A stretch of DNA of 64,000 bases from Bradysia coprophila (lineage: Eukaryota > Arthropoda > Insecta > Diptera > Sciaridae): NCBI RefSeq assembly GCF_014529535.1, contig NW_023503370.1, positions 744,001 through 808,000 on the forward strand, read 5' to 3'. A program made the position numbers and the translations under genes. Below are positions 53,034 through 63,907 of this stretch, piece after piece (position 1 is the stretch's first letter; the number at the start of each line of letters is the position of its first letter). The notes beneath the pieces are model-generated. The model ran no database searches. It had not been told where the DNA came from and was given only the letters and a program-made list of their open reading frames with translations.

Positions 53034-53717
53034 TCCCTCATTTAAAATTAGTTTTTATTATCGAACAACATTGGTTTCAAATGGTGTTATTACACATGTG
53101 CTATGGGCATCTGCGACAACCTTCCACGTCTGAATTTAATATTTTTGGGTGGTGAGGCGTTAGTCACACTTGAAAATAGTTAAAAATCAGTTTGCTGGTG
53201 CTGAGACCGGTTGAAGATGAAAAGAAATAATTTACCAAAATTGGAATGATTAGAAGCGTTTTAAGTTAAAGTTCACTAGCAATGTAATTATTATATTTAA
53301 ATCAAATCAATTGTGTGTCTGTGTTGGCGTATTCACATCACCTAAAAACGATTAAAATATTTTATTTTTTTTGTTTTTCGTAAGTTAATAATGAGATATA
53401 ATAATTGAAACTTTCCGGACATTCATTCGTAAATCTTGTACTTTAACAATCGGTCGATGGGGGGCCATCCCATTCGTTTCTTTTTTTTATTAAAACTATT
53501 CAAACAAAGCGCACTACATAAATAAGCCAATCACCGCTCACTTTAAGCCTCGCGAAACAAAATTTCTATGTCCTCTTTCCTATATTCGTTTGTTTTCTTT
53601 TAAATAAAATTTCAAATTTTCATAAAATTAGAACTTAAAGCAAAATTATACTTGGTTTGTGTTTAATGTTTTTCTTTGTTTGTTTTGATTCGCATTCAAC
53701 CTCCGCACACCCGGTTC

Positions 53718-54564
53718 TCACTCAGACGGTGTCAGATCCTTTTCCGGTTCATTTTCGTGCAATATTTGCGACAACAAATCGAACAGCGGTTCGAAAACTT
53801 TTTTCGTCGATGCTGTCGTCAGATTCAAATAGTCAAACATATCGTGATGACTAATTGTACCGTCTGTTTGTATCAATCCCTTGTCGATGCACACCGTCTG
53901 GACCCGTTTCATGCCGGCACATTTCTCCGCAATTAAGTGGTTGACTGAATTATTTCGATCACGACAAATGTTTGGCTGGTGGCCTCGAGGTAGTAGAGTC
54001 TGTGAAATTGATTGAATCGAAAATTAAATTTTCAATTTGTCCGTAATCACCTAAATGGAATGTTAAAGTATATTTACTGGTAGCACAATGTAGCTGTCAG
54101 CTAATTTATCACGAATAGTTTTTACAATTTCCAATATCCCTTCAGCTACTTCTTCGGCTGTATTGTGGACATTATTCGTACCGACAAGCAGTACAACTAT
54201 CTTTGGTTTAACGTTGTCCAATTCGCCGTTCTGCAGGCGCCATAAAACATGTTGTGTTTGGTCTTGGTAAATACTAAAGTTGAGGCAATGTAGCGGAGCA
54301 AAGTATAAGTTCCACGTTTCCGTATGTTGCAATGTTTCAAATATACAGTCACCGATGAAAATCACATCCGGATCCTTCTCCCGGCATTCAGACAAAAAAC
54401 GATTGTGCTGCAATGAATGGGCAAAAAAATTCAATTCAATAAATGAGCGAGTCCCGGTGGTGTGTGTGTTGTTTGTGTTTCACAATAAATTCACTCACAA
54501 TGCTCATCCATCTATTGTCTGCATCGGTGTCTTTTATTTCTGTAGGTACAGCACATGGATTCAT
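53718..54564 (-). CDS. Paf-AHalpha: Paf-AH Ib alpha-subunit homologue (GDSL/SGNH family), predicted inactive
   Basis: Mammalian relatives are the catalytic subunits of platelet-activating-factor acetylhydrolase Ib and bind LIS1. Exons 54564-54499, 54407-54078 and 53999-53718 join in phase 0 with GT-AG sites to give 225 residues, matching the usual 229 or so. Conserved text includes RWMSIHNRFLSE, VLWRLQNGEL, VGTNN, LLPRG and SHHDMFDYL. The nucleophile position of GDS(M) is Cys (GDC, C43). The oxyanion GIGGD loop reads SIYQD. The catalytic His of DYLHLT is Asn (N191), while D188 and N100 remain. Two of the three triad residues are therefore gone. Loss of two active-site residues is also reported for the Drosophila homologue, so a non-enzymatic role is likely. 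It is divergent from the SUMO-protease gene, 1.4 kb away. Confidence 0.92.
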
Positions 54565-55157
54565 CGCTAGTTCTTGTTCTATAAATTCCTAGTTAAATGC
54601 AAAAATAATAGAAAATGTAGAAAAACTCTACAACTGGGACCCCAGATTCAATTAAAAAAATGTCAAACAAATTGGATGTTTTACAATGCAGAGTATAGCA
54701 TAAATAGGTGTGATGATGACATAAAGTGCGTTCATTTCTCTCTTCGCGCTTAATTCGATTACATGGTGGGTTAAGGCAATGAAATACATGAAAAGACAAG
54801 TACAACACAGGCCAACAGTGCCGGGCTGGCTCAAAAAAGCCCTTCGGGCGTTATATGAGGAAATTTTTTCAAAAGGCCCATCGTTGCCATTTCTTCATAC
54901 AAAAATCAAAAGGCCCTTCGGGAATCGCCCGAACGCCCATAGGGCCAGACCGGCACTGCGAGGCCAATCGATTTAACAGAATCAACCAATTTACAAGTAC
55001 TGACGATTCATGCCAAAATAGTATGAAAATGAGTGCGTTTATGTTCTCCGGGCCGACATTAGACCGACATTTTCCCCCAGTCAAGCATCAAGCATCCAAA
55101 TTTTAACCACATTTACCAAATCTAACAAAAGTTAACTAGGCCAACAACCAATAGAGT

Positions 55158-55331
55158 GTTATGATGAAAGAGAAAGAAATATTTTAACAAGTATCCCAAG
55201 ACAACTTATAATAGACTGGTCTTCGGTCCTCTCGCTCTCAACGTAACATGTTGAAAAAGAAAGCAATATTTTGACAAGTACCACAAGGCAAGTTATAATT
55301 AACTATAGTCTTCGGTTCTCTCGCTCTGATC
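55158..55331 (+). repeat. Tandem duplication of an 85-89 bp unit
   Basis: 55158-55242 and 55243-55331 share GAAA(A)GAAAG.AATATTTT, ACAAGTA.C.CAAG, ACTTATAAT or AGTTATAAT, and TCTTCGGT(C/T)CTCTCGCTCT. It lies between the Paf-AH alpha and Ulp1 genes, next to MITE copy B. Confidence 0.75.
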
Positions 55332-55388
55332 ATAACAGTCTATGTGAGAATGGTTACGAAAAAGTTGTTTAAGAGTGCTCACCCCTTT

Positions 55389-55695
55389 GCAAATTTTTAG
55401 CCTACATTTGTGACCAAAAATATTCGTTTTGAAAATGTGTAACTTTTAAAGGAAAAATTGGTTTGTGGATGATAACGTATTCCACTTAGAGAAACATTTG
55501 CAAAATATGTAAATTACATATTTTGCAATGTTTTCTCCAAGTGGGTAAAGTTATGACTCACAAACCAATTTTTCCCTTAGAAGTAACACAGTTCTGCTTG
55601 CTTTAAATGGTTTTAATTTTTCAAAAAAAAAATTGGTTCAGAGAAATCATCAAAAAACGAATATTTTTGCGCGTAAATGTAGGCTAAAAATTTGC
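55389..55695. mobile_element. MITE family copy B (307 bp foldback)
   Basis: The ends are perfect 21-bp inverted repeats: GCAAATTTTTAGCCTACATT at 55389 and its complement ending at 55695. The element folds on itself around TTGCAAAATATGTAA/TTACATATTTTGCAA near 55513. The right arm is about 60 bp longer than the left. Interior blocks are shared with copy A at 45709-45893. It sits in the divergent region between the Paf-AH alpha and Ulp1 genes and could affect their promoters. Confidence 0.85.
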
Positions 55696-55963
55696 CAAGG
55701 GTGAGCGCTCTTAAATTAAATTCGTCACAAAAGTCAGTCGAATACACTGTTTCTCAGTTCGGTCCTGCTGTAACGGCAAATGTCGCATTGTAAACGACAC
55801 CATTCGAAAATATTTCATTTTGTGTCGCAAAGATATTTAGCAGTGTCGTCAACGCTATTCCGATCCCGGTTTCTCATTCATTTGTCTAAATATGATGGAA
55901 CATAAATAATTTTTTTTGCCCCGAAATCAACAAATAATTACCAAAAAGCGTTGCTCTGCATCC

Positions 55964-58900
55964 ATGATGCCATTGGAGGATATATTGATAAGAATGAGGG
56001 AGATTTTACCCGACTTAGGTCGCAAGCGAAGAAGGTGAGTCTGGTTGATGCCATTTTTCATAAGGAAACGCGCGTTAGACATTGAAAATGTCGATGATTG
56101 ACTTGTATCAACATTTTTTCTTTTACCTAACTATAACTGTCCGTCGCTCATTCGATGATATCCGTTTCTATTGTACCGAATGATGCATCTAAATTGATAT
56201 TTTTCAATTTTATTTCAGAAGTTCGAACTGTCCGGACAGTGGTCCTCCGCCAAAACTTATCAAGAACGTGCAAGAACGGTTCGTTCGAGGTATGTATACA
56301 GTTTCGAACAGATTGGTTTGCTTGTACGTTCGACAGGTGTGACGATGATTTATTTTTGCTTTCAGATGAACCAATACGACAGCAATCAACAAGAAAATCA
56401 TTTCTGAGATCGATGGGATCAATATTGTCCAAATTTAAGTCAAACTCAAACGGATGTGAGCCCACTGAGTGTGAGGAATATTCCGACGGTGAAGATGTTA
56501 TTATCATACAAAGATTCCCAAAACCCAGCCCAACCTCACCTCGACATCAACCATTGAACAATTATCAGTTCGGTAAAATGGATGCTGTGAATAATATATC
56601 TACCGCCAACAGACCGCTGCCGGGTTTAATACCCAAAGACAAGTGGAGTCGGCTGCCCAATCTACACATACGTCCTAGTGTTGCCCAGCCACGGGTCAAT
56701 GGTTATCAAAACGAAAGTGACACGAGCAGTGTCCGAAATCACGTTGTAAATGGTACTACGTTGTCGTATAAGCCGCTCAATAGCCAACACATTGACTCTG
56801 CGTTAGGAAAAAGCTACACGAGCTACATGAACTCAACGGTACAACAATTTTTCCCGGATTTTGAGCGTCCTCTCATCATCTTGTTTGCTATCGTTACAGT
56901 GTATGGGACCGAAATTTCCGAGCCTCGTGCCACTGAGATCGATCCACACACACAATGATGCTGAGGACAAACTTCGGTTCGAAAGAATGCTGAAAAGTGC
57001 TATTCCAGACTATTGTGTTGCAGGTAACGTCCACCATCAATTTCACTGTGTCTAGCACACTTATCAAATTCGCCATAACAGAGGTGTAGACCTCCTAGAA
57101 TCGTGTTACCTGTGGTCAAAATGTTGATTCTGTGGTTTAAATGACTTGTGTTCAGTGTCTAGTCTAGATGTATGAAGTGACCGGCACAATAATCTCACGT
57201 GTGCAGTGAATATCCAAAGATTAGTAAAAAGATTGAAATGTGATGGATCTACTCATAGTGAATGCAAATTCGATGTAATCATCTTACTCTGCTCTGCTAG
57301 TCGATGTACGTCAGCATTACTTGGATTTTTTTGTTGGTTTTATATCAAATGGGACTACGGTCATAAATTTACATTTTTCATTGTGTTCGTGCTTAATCTA
57401 CTCAATCAACACTTCAAAGAAATCCCCCTACAATGCGGACATTAACTTCGAATTAATCTGCCCAGCAACAGCTTGAGTGCATCATCCCATAAGTGACATG
57501 CTTTTGACATTTCCTTTCTAAATGAAATTGCAATTGCTGTTCCCTGTTCTTACCGAGGTGTCAACCATCGTCTAAAAATTACTCCTTTCATTTAAGTTGA
57601 TTTCTAGATCGATGCTGGGCTGACTGGCTGACCGGATTGTTGTCGATTCGTTTGACTCTAAATGTTACTCTACTCACCCGCTTGCCTGACACTGTGCAGA
57701 ATGTTGATTTCAAAATCATTTTTATTTCAGATCCGTTGCCCACCTCTAAGCGGCCGACATCCGTTCCAAATCGTAAGTTCCCATTCGGTTTATTTGAGCG
57801 CGAATAGTGAATTAACGGACGACTATACCGATTTACAGATATAGCCCCGAGACCGCCGTTGCGACCGTCGGGAATCCATTTAATCGATGATGATCTTCAC
57901 AAAAAGCGTGAAGATGTGCGACAACGGTTTGCTGAAACGTTCATTACCACCGAGTAAGTGTAAAATGATTTTTTGTGCCTCTGATGCACCGCATGGGTCG
58001 AAAGTGGATTTTAAATTAGTTGAAAAATTGGTGATTTGTCCATAAAGTGGATCATCCGATTCCGTTGTCAAAACCCGATTGAAGATGGGCACACGTTTCT
58101 AATTTCCAAAATTGTTATTTTCTGTTAGACGTAAAACGGCACCAGTTAACACAATGCGGATGAAAACGGAATCATCGCGAGTGTGCCAGAAACAATTTCC
58201 GGACATGGTGAAGGAAAAATACTCCCCTGCGATAGCACAACGGCACGAAAAAATTTCACAACAGGAAAAAGAGTACGACCTACACTTCTCACCATCAAAA
58301 TTAACTTGCTAATTGAATCTTTGGTGTACTTTATGCTTTTTGCAGAACCAAGGTACTTGCTTCCATCCGAATGAAACAATCCAATTCGTATGAAAGTCTT
58401 ACACCCAATTGGTATACACCGAGCATTGTGATTTTCGACGAAGATATCGAGGACAAGATTGATGATTTTCCAGAATTTACCGATGCGCAGAGACAGACGA
58501 TTAGACAGGCTATAATTGGAAGTCCACACACTGTAAGTTACAACTGAACAATCGGGGCAACAGACAACATTAACCATTACCGATTTTCCAGAATCTTATA
58601 ACCAAATTCAATATTCAAATAACTCGGTTGCATATCCTCACACTGCAATGGGAACCTACATTAGCTTGGTTAAACGACGAAGTAATCAATTTCTACATGA
58701 GCCTGTTGACAGAACGCGGTGAACTTCGTGCCAATGATGGTTACCCGAAAGTGTACGCTATGAATACATTCTTCACACAACGTTTGTTCCAAGGCGGCCA
58801 TTCAGCTGTGAAACGTTGGACGAAAAAGGTCGACCTATTCGCCTGTGATATAATACCGGTACCAGTGCACGTAGGCAATGTACATTGGTGCATGGCTATT

Positions 58901-59218
58901 ATCAACATGAAAGAGAAAACGATCAAATATTACGATTCAATGGGAGCGCCAAACCATCGGGTGTTGTCCGAATTGGAAGATTATTTGAAGAAGGAGAGTT
59001 TAGATAAGCGAAAAATCGAATTCGACACCAGCGGATGGAGTAAGGAAAATGTTACCGATAATCCACGGCAGGAGAATGGCAGTGATTGTGGCGTGTTCAG
59101 TTGTATGACAGCGGAATTCATTTGTCGAAATCGGCCAGTCTCATTCAATCAACAACACATGAACTATTTTCGACAAAGAATGGTGCTGGAAATTTGCACG
59201 GGGAGTCTGTTGCTGTAA
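55964..59218 (+). CDS. Ulp1: SUMO-specific cysteine protease, Ulp1/SENP1 type
   Basis: Cleaves the SUMO precursor and removes SUMO from proteins; relatives act at the nucleus and nuclear pores. Exons: 55964-56034, 56219-56289, 56366-56838, 56900-57023, 57731-57772, 57839-57953, 58129-58272, 58346-58532 and 58592-59218. All joins keep the frame and give 617 residues, close to SENP1. The 61-bp intron 56839-56899 and the donor GTACGA at 58273 are the least certain junctions. An N-terminal basic run RKRRR (20-24) could be a nuclear signal; the next 350 or so residues look unstructured and Ser/Pro-rich. The catalytic domain covers about residues 400-617: W-L-N-D-E region, H507 (VHW), D524 (YYDSMG), Q569 (RQENGSD) and C575 (SDCGVF). 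All active-site residues are present. The ATG pair at 55964 is the first in frame, and upstream non-coding exons cannot be excluded. Confidence 0.92.
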
Positions 59219-59291
59219 AGTTCTTTTTTTTTATTTGTACTCATAATTTAACGATTCGATACACACACGGAAGAATGGATGTCGGAATAAT

Positions 59292-59297
59292 AATAAA
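59292..59297 (+). terminator. Poly(A) signal of the Ulp1-type gene
   Basis: AATAAA 74 bp after the stop at 59218. More AATAAA hexamers follow at about 59340-59352. Confidence 0.5.
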
Positions 59298-60002
59298 AAA
59301 TTTATGACTGAGAACCTTCATTCGTAGTTAATAATGTGAAATAAATAAATAAAAAAATGTTTGGTTAAAAAATGCTCGACGTCTCAATTCATTGCACTCG
59401 GTGGCATTACGGCGGAGTCTCTCCGTGTCGTTCAAACTTCTGTGAGTTTTAAAGGTGTACAGGTGCCGAAATACCGAAAAAATAGAATAAACCAGGAGAA
59501 GGTGGCGAGGGGATAGGGTTGAAAAATCACCCGAAAAATACGGACGTTCTTTATGGATGTATCCAAACCTTTTCGACTTTACACGACAGTCTCGTTACTG
59601 ATGTGCGAAAAGCCAAAAAATGTGTGCCAGTGTGTTAGTATGTCATCGAATTTACTAGGCAAATGATGTCGTTCCGTATTTTTGAACAGCAAACCAGCGG
59701 TATTGGTCACTGAAAAATTAGTTCGCTTGAGTTCATTTTGGTTGACAATATTTCCAACTAGAGAAGTTTTGGACATATCTCAGTTTTTTACGTTATAGAG
59801 GATTATGAGCGTGAACCGAAGTGTTGATTCAGAAGTGGCACTCAGATGTCCAAAAAATCATGCTCGCACATAATTTAGCTAGTGTGACGCAGGTCCAATA
59901 CAACAATAATAATAAAAAAAAAACATTTTTAGGAATAATGAACATATTTACAAAAACTTTTTGACTTCCCTTGGCCCCAAACACCAAAGAAAGTACAAAC
60001 CA

Positions 60003-60149
60003 GGTATGGTCTGTCTATTCAAACCGGAGGAAACAGCGATTTCATGTAAAAAATTCAACTTTCAACGATTTTCATTAAAAAGTGAGTTAGTTTATATGAA
60101 ATCGCTATTTCCTCCGCTCCATACAAATTTTGACATTAGACCATACCTA
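60003..60149. repeat. Inverted-repeat element
   Basis: Left arm 60003-60051 and right arm 60091-60149 share AGGTATGGTCT, CGGAGGAAA and AGCGATTTCAT as inverted copies. The right arm has a roughly 10-bp insertion. A 63-codon frame across it is a by-product. Confidence 0.65.
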
Positions 60150-60780
60150 TAGAGTATACTTTCATTGCCAAACACCCCACAATTAATGTTGTAAATTGAG
60201 ACGGATTTTTTTTGAGTAAAACTTTCTTTGGTAGAATTTTTGTGTTCAGAATGCCCCACCATTAGCGTTATCAGTTATTTTCGAAGCGAACACCCAAAGA
60301 CTTGCCCTTTTACCCTTCAAGGTTTTTTTGGCTGTTTTATTATTTTTCATGTCTTGGACATAAATTTCAGAATTTTTCTCGTAATTCAGGCCCTCATCAT
60401 GAAAATTTGTATAAGCATCTGTGGTGTTGGACTGAAGATTTTAGGCAATTTCGCGAGTTGTAGCCCGAACAAACTTCCACCACAGATACATAAATGAATA
60501 TTGCTATCGGTAATGAATGCACACGTATTTGCTTCATGAATGAATTAATAGTAATGTTATTCTCTACTATTCTCTAGCCGAGTACAAGGCATACATAAGT
60601 ATATCAAAGATATAAACATAAATAAATTCAATAAATCAAATTAAGCGTAAGAAATTAATCATTTAAATGCAAGAAAAAGGGTCACAAAGCAAAAAGATAA
60701 GAAGAAACATAAACAAGCAACGAACATCAATAACAATCAGAAGTCCACCAAGGTGGTACGGTCAAATAACCTAGTTATCA

Positions 60781-60935
60781 AATTGAATCACCAAAAAGGT
60801 GTCGTCAAAAAGAATAAATGAAAAAATCGAAAAATTCGTCATCAGCAATCAAATCAAATTAAATCACCAAAACGGTGTCGTCAAAAAGAACAAATGAAAA
60901 AATCGAAAGATTTCTCGTCAGTAATCAAGTCAAAA
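60781..60935 (+). repeat. Tandem pair of 77-78 bp repeats
   Basis: 60781-60857 and 60858-60935 share AAATCACCAAAA or GAATCACCAAAA, GGTGTCGTCAAAAAGAA, AAATGAAAAAATCGAAA and CGTCA(G/T)-AATCAA. Identity is high (only a few substitutions), so the duplication is recent relative to other repeats here. Confidence 0.85.
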
Positions 60936-61199
60936 GAAGCAAACAGCATTTAGCAGGATGAAAATGAATCGAACGTTGAACCATCATGTTCGGTAACATT
61001 TCGGCGAAACTCACAAATGTCATTTTACAAGAGTTTGCTCAAATGAATAAAGAAACTAGTGTGTGACACTAAATCTCCTTAAAAATACCAAAGACGTTTC
61101 AATCGACGAAGGAGATAAAGGTTTGATCAACCTAGCTCTTAAACGTAAATTTTGCGATTCCAGTTCCAATTTTTTTTATTATTATCCAAGCAATTTCAA

Positions 61200-61780
61200 G
61201 GGCCGGACGAGGGGGAAACCACTGGTTAAAAGGGTGGCAAATAATTTTCTTATTCCTTTCAATTCCTTCAATTACCGGATTAATTCCGTTTTGACGGATT
61301 TGCACTTTAAATCCTATTATTTCCTATAATTCCTATTAATTTCTAATAATTCTACGATGTTTTCTGTTACTATCCCATTCATTGTATACTTTTTAGAAAC
61401 AATTTTCTAAAAAAAATTTTACTTTTCTTTTTTTCGATAATTTCTAAGATTTTCTTCAAATTTAAAGAAAACGAATGAAAACCGTCGAAATTACGGCAAT
61501 CAGAGTTGCCGAAGTATACGGTGATTAATAGGAATTGAAGGAAATACTAGAAATTCAAGGAATTGATGGAATTACCAGGAATTGAAGGAATTACGAGGAA
61601 TTGACCGGAAATACGAGAAATTGAAAGTAAATGAAAGGAAACAATTATCCGTATTTCCTTTCATTTACTTTCAATTTTTTTTGTATTTCCTTCAATTCCT
61701 ATTAATTACCGGATGTTCCGGCGATTCCTTCGAGGGGGTGTAATCAATTACCCGAGTAGTTTCCCCCTCGAGGCCGGACT
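61200..61780. mobile_element. MITE-like element with GC-rich inverted ends
   Basis: The left end has GGCCGGACGAGGGGGAAACC. The right end, read on the minus strand, has GTCCGGCCTCGAGGGGGAAAC, so the termini match apart from a small gap. Internally CAATTCCTTCAATTACCGG and TCAATTCCTATTAATTACCGG occur as direct copies near each end. A perfect 24-bp hairpin lies at 61618-61641 / 61654-61677 (AAATTGAAAGTAAATGAAAG and on). Most of the rest is degenerate GGAATTGAAGG-type sequence. It has no coding capacity. Confidence 0.65.
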
Positions 61781-62684
61781 ATCTCAAAGAAGCCAAAACA
61801 ATTAAAAAAAAAAAATGCAAAATGTCCTTTTCACAGTATGGTCAGTTTGGGCCTGAAAAGTTGCCATGTCCTAATTTTGGTAAATTGAGGTAGAAGTAAG
61901 CTAAATAACGGTTTCTGCTGCTTTAACATCTAATGCTAAATGGCCACAACCCTGCATGCATTTCACCAACGCTAAATTTACCCTACATTTGTATTGTGCT
62001 GCGATTGAACTTCCGCATTTCGCTTATTTCAACGACGATTATCACACAACGAGCAATGTCATGAGCATTCGTACACAGGTGGTTTGTTTTATTATTGGAC
62101 TAGGTATGATTAAACGAATGGTATTTTTAGAGAGATCGCATCAATTTAGAGAGACAATCGAATATATTCTGGGACGAGAACGTTTGGTATGTCTACAACA
62201 GGTCAGAGTTGTTGTTTGTATTAAATGCAAGAGGGCCATTTGACTTAACATTTGTGCTTAGGCATCTTATGAGGAAGTCCCGAGTACAGGTTTTAATAAT
62301 TCAGCAACACAACTCTTAATCTTCTAAGTAAGTTTGAGTCACCACTGTACATTTAAGATTCTGTTAAAGTACCAGTGAAAAGTTCGTATAATCTCTTTCA
62401 TACAGAGCGATGTGCGTCCCTTACATATTTCTCTATTTGGCAGCCACAGAAAAGTAAGAAAATGCTTTTGCCAAAAAGCTTTTTGTTCTTTTTATATTAC
62501 CGAAGGACACCGTATTTTTATTGATTCTGTATCACATGGCATACTATCAACCGATTGATTATTTGCTATATTAACCTGTACATCACCCAGTTGCCGTTCA
62601 TTATCAGTACAAACAACAAATTATAAACACTTCTTTCCTGTGAAAGAGTCTGATAGTTTGTTCATTGAAGTCGTTTATCCCAAC

Positions 62685-63874
62685 ATGGATGTGCAAGCAC
62701 GTATCGCGGCCAAAGCGCAAATCAAATCGGTGGAGCTTTATCGAGAAAGTCTTCTCCGAAATACGCCGCGCTTTAGGAGCCGGTAAGTGTTTTGCTGTAG
62801 TTCAATTGGTAGGCAGTTTTAAACGGGTCACAATGGGAAATTGAATTTTCAGAATGCTTGAGACTGATGTTGGTGATATATTAGCCAAAGTTAACGAACC
62901 AATCAATGCTTGTGCAGTATCGAAACTGAACGATAATTTGGATACTCCGCACTTTGTCAAACGTCCCGTGGATACTTACATTGTTGCTCATCGTACGGGA
63001 ATGATTGAGGCGCGTGTAACTGGTATACCAAATCCTGAGATCATATGGTACAAAAACTGGCATCATATCACCGAAAGCCCAAGAATTAAGGTAATGAGCA
63101 CAGTTAATCGAACGTATCGAGCAAGTACTCATCGAATATACACACACTTTCCAGATGCACCATTACGCGCCTGACACTTACGTATTAGAGATCAGAGATG
63201 CAATTTCGTCCGACACCGCACTATACACTTGTGTCGCTCGTAACTGTTGTGGATGCGTCACATCATCGGCCACAATTCGAGTTGTGCATATAGAAATCGA
63301 AGAATATCCACGATTTGCAAAACGTCTCGATAGTATTGATGTCTCTGCCGGTCACAACGGTCATCTAGAAGTCAGAGTGACTGGTATACCAAAACCGGAG
63401 ATTAAATGGTATAAAAATTGGATTCCGTTGAAGGAAGACCATCGTATCGAGGTAAACTTGAAATGAAGTCTCCATACCGAAATAAATATTTATTCTAATA
63501 ATCTGGCCTCCATCTAGTTCCGTCACTACGATCCAGACAGCTACGTTCTGAATATATACAATGCACAGCCCGACGATTCAGGATTGTATACATGCAAAGC
63601 ACGCAACGAGTCGGGAAGCATAACTACCTCAGCAATGGTACATGTGGAGGGCAATACCGATTTATACCTCTACAAGTCTCTTATCCCACGACCATATCAC
63701 TGTTACTATGATGCCGGCTGGTTGGAAGATTTTGTCAACATTCGCAGACGTCTGGAACGATTAGCCTATAACTTGAGCAAGAAGGAAAGGGACGAACTGC
63801 TGCACCAAAGAGCGCTCGCTAATTACTACGCGAAGTTGCGTCGTCCAAGCATTGATTACTATGACCTTTTGTAG
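62685..63874 (+). CDS. Protein with two I-set immunoglobulin domains (muscle-type), product unnamed
   Basis: I recognise the domains but not the gene. Exons 62685-62782, 62853-63090, 63155-63451 and 63518-63874 join in frame with GT-AG sites to give 329 residues. Ig1 spans about residues 65-156 and Ig2 about 164-253. Each has the TGIPxPEIxWYKNW strand, a basic xxRI segment and a D-x-x-x-Y-T-C motif (C138 in Ig1). Both lack the B-strand Cys, having ARV or VRV instead, so neither can form the usual disulphide. This is common in cytoplasmic titin/kettin-type Ig domains. There is no signal peptide or membrane segment, which supports an intracellular, sarcomeric-type role. The tail (254-329) is charged and Tyr-rich with no known domain (GWLEDFVNIRRRLERLAYNL). 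The ATG at 62685 is the first plausible start, but further upstream exons are possible. Confidence 0.82.
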
Positions 63875-63901
63875 AGCACATGGTGTTCGTTAAATTGGCT
63901 A

Positions 63902-63907
63902 ATTAAA
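63902..63907 (+). terminator. Possible poly(A) signal of the Ig gene
   Basis: ATTAAA, the common variant hexamer, lies 28 bp after the TAG stop. No AATAAA is found in the remaining sequence of the window. Confidence 0.35.

Larger units (their letters stand above)
59400..62680. other. Repeat-rich interval between Ulp1 and the Ig gene
   Basis: It contains the inverted repeat at 60003-60149, the tandem pair at 60781-60935 and the element at 61200-61780. A 95-codon frame at 61956-62243 (+) has a balanced N-terminal half (ELPHFAYFNDDYHTTSNV) ending at a possible CAG|GTGG donor near 62079. It could be an exon of an unseen gene, but I cannot support it further. Confidence 0.45.

Noticed and set aside
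59961..60152. 63-codon plus-strand frame
   Set aside because: It lies across an inverted repeat; both halves encode parts of the same repeat arms.
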